Assembly (NCBI RefSeq): GCF_014284155.1 | Contig: NZ_JACOFZ010000009.1 | Location: 62,001-126,000, forward strand | DNA: 64,000 bases | Direction: 5' to 3' | From: Affinundibacterium nitidum | GTDB lineage: Bacteria > Pseudomonadota > Gammaproteobacteria > Burkholderiales > Burkholderiaceae_D | Part shown: one piece after another, positions 1-7,914 of the stretch | Position numbering within the stretch: position 1 is the stretch's first letter | Layout: every line of letters begins with the position of its first letter | Made by a program: the position numbers and the translations under genes | The notes under the pieces: model-generated | Database searches by the model: none | Told to the model about the DNA's origin: nothing | What the model saw: only the letters and a program-made list of their open reading frames with translations

Positions 1-807
1 ATTCAAATATAGCCGCGATGGACGCTGCATCTCGGCACCTTGCGTAATCATAAAAGATTGCGGCAATGATAGGCCTCGCGCGATCCACCATGCACCAAGA
101 TTGGCCGCTGCGGAACCTGTCGCAGGGTCTTCCGCGAGGCTTCCTGCCTTAGCAAACCAATAGCGTGCCTTGACTTTTTTCACGCCCTCTTCTTCACCAC
201 CCAGACTAAAAACATAAGCATTCTGTCGTCCAAGCTTACTAACAGGCCAATCGTTCAGTCGATGGCTAGCAATACGAGCACTTTGAACAATCTCAGCCGA
301 ACGTACAGGTATCATTAAATGCTCGTTGCCCGTATTCACCCAAACGATGTCATCAGACAAATCTTTCAGGTTTATACCCAAAATGTCAGCGAGCTCTTTA
401 GGATTGCACTCTACGGGTCGCAGCATTGTTTGATAATCGGCGTTCTTACTAACCAGTACAGGTGGCGACAAACTCCATTGATTTCTGTCCCGATGCAATG
501 CAACGATACCAGCATCACACTCCAGTGTCAGGTGAGTTATTCCATTGGCCATTGAACTCACCACTTGCGCAGCCCCCACCGAAGGGTGACCTGCAAAGGG
601 AAGCTCAGCATTCGGCGTAAAGATTCGGATCTTGGCGTGCGCTACAATCGAAGGCAGTAGAAATACAGTTTCAGATAGATTAAATTGCAAAGCAATTGCT
701 TGCATTTCTTCTGTACTCAAGCCGGCAGCCTGTTCGAACACGCACAGGGGATTTCCGCCAAACTTCGTTTCGGCAAAAACATTCAGCAATCGGTAACGAT
801 ACGTCAT
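1..807 (-). CDS. PhzF family isomerase/epimerase, 3' end cut by window edge
   Basis: The reading frame opens at an ATG (complement of 805-807) and runs to the window edge without a stop, giving 269 residues. Family members are about 260-300 residues, so only the last few codons should be missing. The N-terminus has the PhzF layout: a short strand, then F-A-E-T-K-F-G-G-N-P and later PFAGHPSVGAA, with DPATGSAAANLGAW near the C-terminus. Known members are diaminopimelate-epimerase-fold isomerases; PhzF itself acts in phenazine synthesis, but most homologues have no known substrate and no phenazine genes are visible here. Family call is firm; substrate is unknown. Confidence 0.88.
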   Translation of the reverse strand, partial: MTYRYRLLNVFAETKFGGNPLCVFEQAAGLSTEEMQAIALQFNLSETVFLLPSIVAHAKIRIFTPNAELPFAGHPSVGAAQVVSSMANGITHLTLECDAGIVALHRDRNQWSLSPPVLVSKNADYQTMLRPVECNPKELADILGINLKDLSDDIVWVNTGNEHLMIPVRSAEIVQSARIASHRLNDWPVSKLGRQNAYVFSLGGEEEGVKKVKARYWFAKAGSLAEDPATGSAAANLGAWWIARGLSLPQSFMITQGAEMQRPSRLYLN

Positions 808-894
808 TGAAAACAACCTTCCGTCAAGATGAAACTTGTAGAATGCAAAGTCGACATTGATAAACTTATCAACGATATCAAATAGGAAGCATTT

Positions 895-1098
895 ATGTCT
901 AAGAAAAATCAAGAACTCGACGAAGAAACCATGGCTGTCATTCAATGGTGTATCGAACTAGAAGCTTTCCTAGTCAAAGGCGGCGCCACGCAGGCCCAGG
1001 CACAAGAATACATTGAGGAAGAGATCGAGTTCCTTACTGACCAGTTCTACGATGGTCTTAGCCCAGAAGAAGCTGCAAAAATTGCTCTAAGTGATTAA
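895..1098 (+). CDS. Small acidic hypothetical protein
   Basis: A 67-residue ORF with a good ribosome-binding site (AGGAAG, 6 bases before the ATG). The product is strongly acidic, with many Glu/Asp and Gln residues, predicted largely helical, and lacks a signal peptide or membrane segment. It has a pattern of one Trp and one Cys in the first helix (VIQWCIELEAF) and ends LSPEEAAKIALSD. I do not recognise a named family. It is divergent from the PhzF gene and 128 bases ahead of the M24 peptidase. It looks like a real small cytosolic protein because of the RBS and the coding-like composition. Confidence 0.6.
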   Translation: MSKKNQELDEETMAVIQWCIELEAFLVKGGATQAQAQEYIEEEIEFLTDQFYDGLSPEEAAKIALSD

Positions 1099-1226
1099 AA
1101 ATCGTCCATAAAGCACTCCGCATTGAGCTTTTGTGGAGAACTTTTTCGCCTTGACACTGCTCTAACCAGCTTCACAAGCAAGACTGATTCAAAACCAACA
1201 TCATCCATTTGAACTTGAAGGCTGTC

Positions 1227-2573
1227 ATGAAAAAATTCCTACTCGCTCTCAGTTTATGCAGCGCCCTCGCATACGGCTCAGCAGACGCACAAATCCTCAG
1301 CGTACGTGAGCAAGCTCGTGTTGTTAATGAAAATTTAGCAGAGAGATTTGATCGTTTGCTTCCAGGCATGATGGAGCAAACTGGAATCGACATGTGGGTA
1401 GTGATTTCACGGGAATATAATGAAGATCCTGTACTGAAAACGATGCTTCCGGCTGAGTGGCTAAATGCACGTCGGCGCACCATTTTGGTCTTTTTCCAAG
1501 ATAGCAAAACAAAGAAAGTGGAAAGACTTGCCGTCGCTCGTTACGATTTTGGTGACAACGTCAAAGCAGCATGGGATACCAAAAAATTTCCGGATCAATG
1601 GGATGCCTTAATCGATCTCATCCAAAAACGTCAACCCAATAAGATCGGCATCAATACTTCGACCCATTTTGCCCATGCAGATGGACTTGACCATACAGAA
1701 TATCAAGAGTTTCAAAACAAGCTTCCGGCCAACTTGAAAAGCAAAGTCGTTTCGGCTGAACCACTCGCCATTCGTTGGCTTGAAACTCGTACCGCAAGAG
1801 AAATGCAGTTTTACCCGCAGTTGATACGAACAACTCATGAAATCATCGAAGAAGGATTCTCTGAAAAAGTCATTGTACCTGGCATTACTACAAGCGAAGA
1901 TGTTGTCTGGTGGTTCCGCCAAAAGATTCGTGACTTAGGCTATGACACTTGGTTTCACCCTACCGTCGATATTCAACGCGCTGATCCAAACAATGACGAA
2001 GCGCAACGCAGCTTCTCCAATCGCCCAAAAACCGACGTTATCCTACCTGGCGACTTGATCCATGTTGATATCGGTATCACTTATCTGCGGTTGAATACGG
2101 ATATTCAACAGCATGCATACATTTTGCGCCCAGGTGAAACCAGTGTGCCAGAGTCAATTAAAACTGCATTCGCACGCGGGAACCGCCTGCAAGACATTTT
2201 GACCATGCAATTTAAAGAAGGAAAAACAGGCAACCAAGTGTTGGCAGATGCGTTAGCGCAAGCCAAAAAAGAAGGAATTGTTCCGAGTATCTACTCACAT
2301 CCGATTGGTTACCATGGTCATGCAGCAGGCCCGGCGCTTGGCATGTGGGACCAACAAGATGGAGTCCCTGGAACTGGAGAACAACAATTACGTAAAAATA
2401 CCGCCTATTCGATTGAATTGAATGCCACTAGTATGATCCCCGAATGGAAAAAATCCATCCGCATCATGCTCGAAGAAGATGCGTTTTTTGATGGAGAAAA
2501 AGTACGCTACATCGATGGCCGTCAAAAAGAAATTTATGTCATTCCTCGATTTGACCGTTTCAATCAAAACTAA
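1227..2573 (+). CDS. Secreted M24 family metallopeptidase (Xaa-Pro aminopeptidase-like)
   Basis: The 448-residue product has an N-terminal signal peptide (MKKFLLALSLCSALAYGSADA) and a pita-bread C-terminal domain. The five metal ligands of M24 enzymes are visible: Asp in HVDIG (about residue 281), Asp in LNTDIQ (292), His in YHGHAAG (about 365), Glu in SIELNA (397) and Glu in MLEEDAF (416). Proteins of this family remove N-terminal residues, typically before proline, with a two-metal centre; export suggests periplasmic or extracellular peptide digestion. A TTG start 18 bases upstream is open, but GAAGG six bases before the ATG at 1227 decides the start. The gene stands alone and ends at a terminator. 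Confidence 0.85.
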   Translation: MKKFLLALSLCSALAYGSADAQILSVREQARVVNENLAERFDRLLPGMMEQTGIDMWVVISREYNEDPVLKTMLPAEWLNARRRTILVFFQDSKTKKVERLAVARYDFGDNVKAAWDTKKFPDQWDALIDLIQKRQPNKIGINTSTHFAHADGLDHTEYQEFQNKLPANLKSKVVSAEPLAIRWLETRTAREMQFYPQLIRTTHEIIEEGFSEKVIVPGITTSEDVVWWFRQKIRDLGYDTWFHPTVDIQRADPNNDEAQRSFSNRPKTDVILPGDLIHVDIGITYLRLNTDIQQHAYILRPGETSVPESIKTAFARGNRLQDILTMQFKEGKTGNQVLADALAQAKKEGIVPSIYSHPIGYHGHAAGPALGMWDQQDGVPGTGEQQLRKNTAYSIELNATSMIPEWKKSIRIMLEEDAFFDGEKVRYIDGRQKEIYVIPRFDRFNQN

Positions 2574-2607
2574 AAAAATCGGCTCGACAAACCAAGATAT
2601 TAAAAGC

Positions 2608-2645
2608 AAAAAAGCCGCACCAATTACGGTGTGGCTTTTTTTCGT
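2608..2645. terminator. Bidirectional rho-independent terminator
   Basis: GCCGCACC and GGTGTGGC form an 8-bp stem around a 6-base loop (2614-2635), flanked by an A-run on the left and a T-run on the right, so it can end both the M24 gene and the leftward gene at 2678. Confidence 0.85.
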
Positions 2646-2677
2646 CTAAAGAAAAATGTTAAGTCACAAATGTAGAT

Positions 2678-3031
2678 TTAACGACGATCGCCGCGACGAA
2701 AATCGATTTTCTCAACCCGTATCACTTGTACGTCCTCGACGTCATTTGATGAATAATGTGGCCGATTAGGTGATGAGTCATGGCGCGTTTTATTTGCACG
2801 AACACTCACAAAGACCAAAAGCAACAAAAGCTTGATGAGCATGAAAGCAACGAACAGCGTCAAAATTAGTGGCACGATCGTGATGATCAAGGCTAAGCCA
2901 ATACACAGCACTAGCAACTTAGGCAAAGGCGTACGCATCAGCATTTGTGCTGCTTTGCCGCCCAAGGCGCGCAACTCTTGCCAGGCTTGACGCAAAACCG
3001 AGTACAAATATTCACTAGTCGAAGATTTCAT
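2678..3031 (-). CDS. Small two-helix membrane protein, hypothetical
   Basis: 117 residues with a good RBS (AGGGA, 8 bases before the ATG). An N-terminal amphipathic part is followed by two very hydrophobic stretches at about residues 38-57 and 60-80 (rich in Leu, Ile and Val), then a polar, Arg- and Asp-rich tail. It is convergent with the M24 peptidase and shares its terminator. No family recognised; it probably sits in the inner membrane with a cytosolic charged tail. Confidence 0.55.
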   Translation of the reverse strand: MKSSTSEYLYSVLRQAWQELRALGGKAAQMLMRTPLPKLLVLCIGLALIITIVPLILTLFVAFMLIKLLLLLVFVSVRANKTRHDSSPNRPHYSSNDVEDVQVIRVEKIDFRRGDRR

Positions 3032-3459
3032 TTTGAATCCCTATAAAGAATGAAGGCAGACAAACTATATGTCAGCGCCAACATAGTTTCTTGCACTATC
3101 CGACCAAATCACAAAAATGCGGGCTGAAGTGCAAAAAAATATGTATTGAAAGATTATCTGTCTAAGCCCTTCACAATGGCTACGGTAAAACTGAGGAAAG
3201 ATAGCCACCAACATCTATTGCCACGAAGCACTGCAAACCTTCCAAAGCACACACTTTTCTGAGATTTCTTTACATTCCACGCTTGGTTTTCCGGCGTTGA
3301 TTCCCGCCATTTCGCATTTCGTCGCATGCCGCTGGCGACTTGCTTCATGCTTCTTTAAAGTGATCACATCGAAACAGAGGCATACGTTCAGCATCTAGCG
3401 CTCAAAACTGAACAAAATTTAAACCGAATAAATTTTCAATACACTTAAAGGATTAGAAA
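3032..3459. other. Gene-free interval
   Basis: 428 bases between two small genes. It must hold the promoters of the leftward membrane protein and the rightward secreted protein. A 64-codon reverse ORF inside it (3154-3348) has no ribosome-binding site and an implausible Arg/Trp-rich composition. No repeat or RNA structure stands out. Confidence 0.5.
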
Positions 3460-3786
3460 ATGAACAACTCACTTAAAACTGGTGCAGCACTTCTCTCAAC
3501 ATTGGCTATCTCTCTAGCCTTAGCCGCAGCATCTTCGGCAACCGATGTGACAAAAAACAAGCAGATCTCCAACGCCGAGGTTCAAACTATCACTGTCACA
3601 GCCAAACGCATGAGTAACGAACAGAAGGTTGCATATGATCAAGAACAGGCCAGCCATGGTGTACAAACCGTGGTCATATCGGCAAAGCGTTTGAGCCCAC
3701 AGGCGAAATTAGCCTATGACAAAGCAAATGCTTCCAGCTTTCAGGCGAATGTTCAATTCAACAAGACTCTGCGTCAAACTGCATAA
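3460..3786 (+). CDS. Small secreted protein with an internal duplication
   Basis: 108 residues, with AAAGGATTAG upstream as RBS. Residues 1-28 are a clear signal peptide (hydrophobic stretch LLSTLAISLALAAASSA). The mature part has two copies of one 20-residue unit, at about 41-60 and 68-87, sharing the pattern V-Q-T-x4-A-K-R-x-S-x3-K-x-A-Y-D. I do not recognise the family. The unit resembles the VTAKR string common near the N-terminus of TonB-dependent receptors, but there is no receptor here and the protein is far too short, so that likeness may be chance. It is probably periplasmic. Confidence 0.6.
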   Translation: MNNSLKTGAALLSTLAISLALAAASSATDVTKNKQISNAEVQTITVTAKRMSNEQKVAYDQEQASHGVQTVVISAKRLSPQAKLAYDKANASSFQANVQFNKTLRQTA

Positions 3787-3984
3787 TGAATTGACCGACA
3801 AGCTTTGACTAAAGTGCACAGATCAAAGCAAAAAAGTAAGAATTTTTAAGTCGATTGCAAAAGTAATGCGAATACCACAGTTAATGTTTAATTTATTAAC
3901 TTTGAAGGCAATTTGTTCGACAATTTATTTTCGTTTTGAATTACACTAATACGCTTAATATCCATTCAAGTGGAGTTTGACATC

Positions 3985-4293
3985 ATGAACATGAAAAGAA
4001 TTTCCCTAGGCCTAGCATTGTCTGCGATGTTTGGAACAGCCTGCGCTCAGGAACTATTCGTTGTTTCACAAACCCAGTCGAACAAAGAAGCACAGTGTCA
4101 GGAAAACTGCTCTCAAGAAGGCCAAGCGCAAGCACCTTTACAAATTGATCGTAGCGGTATGGACAAAGCTTCAGTACACCTGCAAATCATGCAGCAAACT
4201 TCCCCACGCTTCACTGAAAGCTCAGGCTCACCGAAGAAATCATCTGCAGACGAGAAAAAGTCAAACAACACGAAGACACAAGAAAATAACTAA
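3985..4293 (+). CDS. Small secreted hypothetical protein
   Basis: 102 residues from the ATG at 3985, chosen because GGAG lies nine bases upstream; a GTG at 3970 is also open. An N-terminal signal peptide (ISLGLALSAMFGTACAQ) is followed by a polar, Gln/Ser/Lys-rich mature part containing a Cys pair (AQCQENC) and a disordered, Lys/Asn-rich tail. The Cys before the Ala-Gln could form a weak lipobox, but a signal peptidase I site after ACA is at least as good. No family recognised. It is followed by a terminator shared with the Lrp-type regulator. Confidence 0.5.
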   Translation: MNMKRISLGLALSAMFGTACAQELFVVSQTQSNKEAQCQENCSQEGQAQAPLQIDRSGMDKASVHLQIMQQTSPRFTESSGSPKKSSADEKKSNNTKTQENN

Positions 4294-4346
4294 TTACGTG
4301 TTTTGAAGGATCACCAACTCAACAGGTAGATTCGAAAGAATATAGA

Positions 4347-4384
4347 AAAATGGCCCGCGAAATTCGACGGGCCATTTTCTTTTT
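4347..4384. terminator. Bidirectional rho-independent terminator
   Basis: AAAATGGCCCG pairs with CGGGCCATTTT (11 bp) around a short loop, followed by TCTTTTT. It separates the rightward secreted protein gene from the leftward regulator gene. Confidence 0.85.
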
Positions 4385-4829
4385 ACAGAGCGGAACGGTC
4401 GATGCGTTTACTTAAGATAATCGAAGTTGAGGTTTGCCTGACGCCTTCCATAGCACCTATCTGGTCGAGCAACTTATCAAGTACCTCTGTAGTGGCACAG
4501 CGCAAAGTCAGCATGTAATCAATGGCACCACTAACCGCGCACAAACTCTCCACCTCTGGTAATTGCTGCAAAAATTTGATTAAGCCGGCAACCGAACGCG
4601 CCTCAATCGAGAGTCCTACATAAGCACGGACCGCGGGTTGATACATCGCTTGATTCAACTTAAGGCCATAGCCAGCGATCACCTCTCGTTTTTCCAAGGC
4701 ACTGATTCGCGCGATAACTGTTGTACGTGCAATTCCCACACGTTTAGCGATGGTTGTCACTGGCATGCGAGCGTTATCCATCAGTAAAGCGAGGATTTTA
4801 TTATCAATATCGTCTAGCGCTGGTTTCAT
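4383..4829 (-). CDS. Lrp/AsnC family transcriptional regulator
   Basis: 148 residues, the usual size for the family. The N-terminal winged helix-turn-helix (DDIDNKILALLMDNAR...TTIAKRVGIARTTVIARISALEKR) is followed by the RAM ligand-binding domain (AYVGLSIEA, CAVSGAIDYMLTL). Such proteins are amino acid-responsive octameric or dimeric regulators. The gene is divergent from the lysine dehydrogenase-like gene at 5012, with a perfect inverted repeat in the spacer at 4851-4887. From this context I infer it controls the lysine-degradation pair and itself, with lysine or a lysine catabolite as effector. Confidence 0.88.
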   Translation of the reverse strand: MKPALDDIDNKILALLMDNARMPVTTIAKRVGIARTTVIARISALEKREVIAGYGLKLNQAMYQPAVRAYVGLSIEARSVAGLIKFLQQLPEVESLCAVSGAIDYMLTLRCATTEVLDKLLDQIGAMEGVRQTSTSIILSKRIDRSAL

Positions 4830-4850
4830 TTATACACTTTATCTCATTCA

Positions 4851-4887
4851 ATCGTCATATTGCATCATTATGACGCAATATGACGAT
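4851..4887. promoter_or_regulatory. Inverted repeat, candidate operator for the Lrp-type regulator
   Basis: Two perfectly complementary 13-base arms (ATCGTCATATTGC and GCAATATGACGAT) are separated by 11 bases. The element starts 22 bases upstream of the regulator start codon, in the 182-base divergent spacer. Arm length and spacing suit a dimeric or multimeric helix-turn-helix protein; the link to this regulator is inferred from position. Confidence 0.65.
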
Positions 4888-5011
4888 AATTTACACTCTA
4901 TTTTCTGACAATTATTGCCTCTACACTCTCTCCATTCGAAAACGCAATCAAAACGATTTCGACAACAAAACCAAACCCTAGATTCAATCCCCATCCAATT
5001 GGAGACCCAAC

Positions 5012-6103
5012 ATGGCAACTAAACTCATTCTTCTCGGCGCTGGCAAAATCGGCGATGCAATCCTGAACTTGTTATCCCACACTGGCGATTATGAAATCAC
5101 CGTGGCAGACCGCGATCCAGAGCGTTTGAAATATGTGGCACAAGCTGGTTTTCCTAATGTAACAACAAAACAAGCTGACTTGGGCGATAAAGCAGTTGTT
5201 ACTGAATTGATCCGTGGTCATAAAGTCACATTGTCTGCTTGCCCATACTTCTTGACACCAATCATCGCTGGTGCAGCGAAAGCAGCCAACTCCCACTACT
5301 TCGATTTGACAGAAGACGTTGAAAGCACACGCGTAGTGAAGCAATTGGCTGACGGTGCAGATAGCGCATTCGTTCCACAATGCGGCTTGGCTCCAGGCTT
5401 TATTTCTATCGTTGCAAACGATGTTGCGAAAAAATTCGAAACGTTGCGTGATGTCAGCATGCGCGTCGGTGCTTTGCCAACTTTCCCAAACAATGCATTG
5501 AAGTACAACCTCACATGGAGTACTGACGGCTTGATCAACGAATACTGCAACCCATGCGAAGCTATCGTTGATGGTCAATTGCGCGAAACATCCCCATTGG
5601 AAGAAATGGAACACTTCTCACTCGACGGTATCGACTACGAAGCATTTAACACATCTGGTGGTTTGGGTACATTGTGCGAATCTTTGCAAGGCAAAGTACA
5701 AAACTTGAACTACAAAACAGTACGTTACCCAGGTCACCGCGATATCGTCAAAATGTTGATTCGCGATTTGGAATTGGGCAAATTGGAACGCCGTCCAATC
5801 TTGAAAGACGTATTGGAAACTTCTGTTCCTATGACTAAACAAGACGTGGTGTTGGTATTCGTCAGTGTTATCGGTACACGTAACGGTCGCTTGGAACAAG
5901 AGTCCTATGCGAAGAAAATCTACGCGCAAGAAGTTAACGGCCAATTGCTGTCTGCGATACAATTGACAACAGCGTCTGGTATTTGCGCAATGGTCGATAT
6001 GGTTGTTGAAGGCAAATTGCCACAAAAAGGTATGGTTCGTCAGGAGCAAGCTACTTTGGCAGACTTCACAGCTAACCGCTTCGGTCGCTACTACGCACTG
6101 TAA
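5012..6103 (+). CDS. Saccharopine dehydrogenase-fold enzyme, probably lysine 6-dehydrogenase
   Basis: 363 residues. The N-terminus has a Rossmann dinucleotide site (LILLGAGKIGDAIL, residues 5-18) with an acidic residue at the next strand end (VADRD), favouring NAD. The fold and length match single-domain saccharopine dehydrogenase-like enzymes, including lysine 6-dehydrogenase, which converts L-lysine to aminoadipate semialdehyde (cyclising to piperideine-6-carboxylate). The next gene encodes the dehydrogenase that oxidises exactly this product, which supports that role; a saccharopine reductase or another amino acid dehydrogenase remains possible. GGAGACCC before the ATG is the RBS. Leu is mostly TTG here, as in the next gene. 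Confidence 0.75.
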   Translation: MATKLILLGAGKIGDAILNLLSHTGDYEITVADRDPERLKYVAQAGFPNVTTKQADLGDKAVVTELIRGHKVTLSACPYFLTPIIAGAAKAANSHYFDLTEDVESTRVVKQLADGADSAFVPQCGLAPGFISIVANDVAKKFETLRDVSMRVGALPTFPNNALKYNLTWSTDGLINEYCNPCEAIVDGQLRETSPLEEMEHFSLDGIDYEAFNTSGGLGTLCESLQGKVQNLNYKTVRYPGHRDIVKMLIRDLELGKLERRPILKDVLETSVPMTKQDVVLVFVSVIGTRNGRLEQESYAKKIYAQEVNGQLLSAIQLTTASGICAMVDMVVEGKLPQKGMVRQEQATLADFTANRFGRYYAL

Positions 6104-6122
6104 TCAACACAATTAGTTCTCG

Positions 6123-6183
6123 TCGCAGAGGCGCGGAGGTAGCAGAGATTTCATCACTTCTCTGCACTCTGCGCCTCTGTGAT
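6123..6183. repeat. Long imperfect inverted repeat (REP-like stem-loop)
   Basis: TCGCAGAGGCGC and its neighbours pair with the later TCTGCGCCTCTGTGA over roughly 24 positions with a few mismatches, leaving a short loop around TTTCATCACT. It lies between the two lysine-degradation genes. The CAGAGGCGC/GCGCCTCTG words resemble a widespread type of interspersed repeat; no second copy is visible in this window. Confidence 0.6.
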
Positions 6184-6223
6184 TCAAGTGGTTGAGATTA
6201 AATAAGAATTTATTGGAGCACTC

Positions 6224-7741
6224 ATGACAAAAGATATAAACACCTTGCTCACCAGCCTCGGCGTCAACATGGCCGATTACCAAGGTCAAGACATTCCTAG
6301 CGTTTCCCCTATCAATGGTCAAACCATGGCGACTTTGCGCGCGGACAATGCTGCAGAAGTGACAGCGAAGATTGATCGTGCGCACGCTGCATACCTTCAA
6401 TGGCGCAAAGTACCAGCGCCACGTCGTGGCGAATTGATCCGTTTGTTCGGTGAAGAGTTACGCACACACAAAGCAGAATTGGGCCAATTAGTCACTTTGG
6501 AAGCTGGCAAAATTTTGCAAGAAGGCTTGGGCGAAGTACAAGAGATGATCGACATCTGCGATTTCGCAGTCGGGCTCTCACGTCAACTGTACGGCCTAAC
6601 TATTGCGTCTGAGCGTCCTGGTCATCGCATGATGGAACAATGGCATCCGGTTGGTGTGGTTGGTGTGATTTCTGCATTTAACTTCCCTGTCGCAGTGTGG
6701 GCATGGAATGCGGCATTGGCATTCGTTTGTGGTGATTCCGTCACTTGGAAACCATCTGAAAAAACACCATTGACAGCAGTGGCAACACACGCTTTGTTCA
6801 TGAAAGCAGTAGCCCGCTTCAATTTGACTGGTAACGATGCACCAGCTGGTTTGGCTGAATTGATCATTGGTGCTCGTGAAACTGGCGCACAAATGGTCGA
6901 AGACAAACGCGTTGCTTTAGTTTCTGCAACAGGCAGCACACGTATGGGTCGTCAAGTTGCTGAAGTTTGTGCTAAACGTTTGACACGCACGATTTTGGAA
7001 TTAGGCGGCAACAACGCCATGATCGTGGCACCAAGTGCAGATTTGGAAATGGCAGTACGCGCCATCACTTTCTCTGCGGTTGGTACAGCAGGTCAGCGCT
7101 GCACCACCTTGCGTCGTTTGTTCGTGCACGACAGCATCTATGACACTTTGGTGCCACGCTTGAAGAAAATCTACGCAGGTCTGCCAATTGGCAATCCTTT
7201 GGAAAAAACGACATTGATCGGTCCATTGGTCGATCAAGCCGCTTTCGACGGCATGCAAAAAGCATTAGAAGCAGCGAAAACGGACCAAGGTCAGGTATTC
7301 GGTGGTGAGCGTGTTACAGTTGCTGGCGCAGAAGGTGGCTACTATGTTCGTCCTTCTATCGTTGAGATGCCAAGCCAAACTGAACACATGCATCACGAAG
7401 TGTTTGCGCCGATTATGTACATCGTTCGTTACACCGATTTGCAACACGCGATCGCGATGAATAACGAAGTACCACAAGGTTTGTCTTCTAGTATCTTCAC
7501 AACAGATATGCGTGAAGCAGAATTGTTCATGTCTGATGTTGGTAGTGATTGCGGTATCGCTAACGTCAACATCGGCCCATCTGGCGCGGAAATCGGTGGT
7601 GCGTTCGGTGGCGAAAAAGACACAGGTGGCGGTCGTGAATCTGGTTCAGATTCTTGGAAAGCTTACATGCGTCGTTCAACGAATACAGTGAACTACAGCC
7701 ATTCCTTGCCATTGGCACAGGGTATCAGTTTCGACATCTAA
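6224..7741 (+). CDS. amaB: Aminoadipate-semialdehyde / piperideine-6-carboxylate dehydrogenase (ALDH7 type)
   Basis: 505 residues, the normal size of the ALDH7 (antiquitin) group. The catalytic Cys is seen in GTAGQRCTTLRR and the general-base Glu in LELGGNNA; the NAD-binding stretch reads SAFNFPVAVWAWNAALA and ATGSTRMGRQVAE. The C-terminus GGGRESGSDSWKAYMRRSTNTVNYS is characteristic of this group. It oxidises 2-aminoadipate 6-semialdehyde to 2-aminoadipate, the second step after lysine deamination. The gene lies 120 bases behind the dehydrogenase at 5012, with a stem-loop repeat between them, and ends at a terminator, so the two form a short operon. Confidence 0.87.
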   Translation: MTKDINTLLTSLGVNMADYQGQDIPSVSPINGQTMATLRADNAAEVTAKIDRAHAAYLQWRKVPAPRRGELIRLFGEELRTHKAELGQLVTLEAGKILQEGLGEVQEMIDICDFAVGLSRQLYGLTIASERPGHRMMEQWHPVGVVGVISAFNFPVAVWAWNAALAFVCGDSVTWKPSEKTPLTAVATHALFMKAVARFNLTGNDAPAGLAELIIGARETGAQMVEDKRVALVSATGSTRMGRQVAEVCAKRLTRTILELGGNNAMIVAPSADLEMAVRAITFSAVGTAGQRCTTLRRLFVHDSIYDTLVPRLKKIYAGLPIGNPLEKTTLIGPLVDQAAFDGMQKALEAAKTDQGQVFGGERVTVAGAEGGYYVRPSIVEMPSQTEHMHHEVFAPIMYIVRYTDLQHAIAMNNEVPQGLSSSIFTTDMREAELFMSDVGSDCGIANVNIGPSGAEIGGAFGGEKDTGGGRESGSDSWKAYMRRSTNTVNYSHSLPLAQGISFDI

Positions 7742-7803
7742 GCCATATCGAAAAACACTTGAGCCTCGCCGGCTAAAGTAAGATCTAAAGAAGCAATTTT
7801 TAC

Positions 7804-7841
7804 AAGAGCGTCATCCTTCGTGGATAGACGCTCTTTTTTTA
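7804..7841 (+). terminator. Rho-independent terminator
   Basis: AAGAGCGTC pairs with GACGCTCTT (9 bp), extended inside by ATCC/GGAT around a TTCGT loop, and is followed by a run of T. It ends the lysine-degradation operon. Confidence 0.9.
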
Positions 7842-7914
7842 TTTTGAGTTATACTCATTTGTAACAAACGTGCATATAGACAAAAATTCTGCACGAATAA
7901 GGGAGACATCAGTA

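Noticed and set aside
3154-3348. 64-codon reverse ORF in the spacer before the duplicated small protein
   Set aside because: No RBS, composition unlike the neighbouring proteins, no recognisable features.
3600-3660. TonB-receptor plug fragment in the 108-residue secreted protein
   Set aside because: Only the short VTAKR word is shared; there is no plug or barrel sequence and the protein is complete with signal peptide and stop.
5072-5614. 180-codon reverse ORF inside the lysine dehydrogenase gene
   Set aside because: Entirely antisense to a well-supported enzyme gene; Cys-rich composition is a by-product of the strong codon bias of the real gene.
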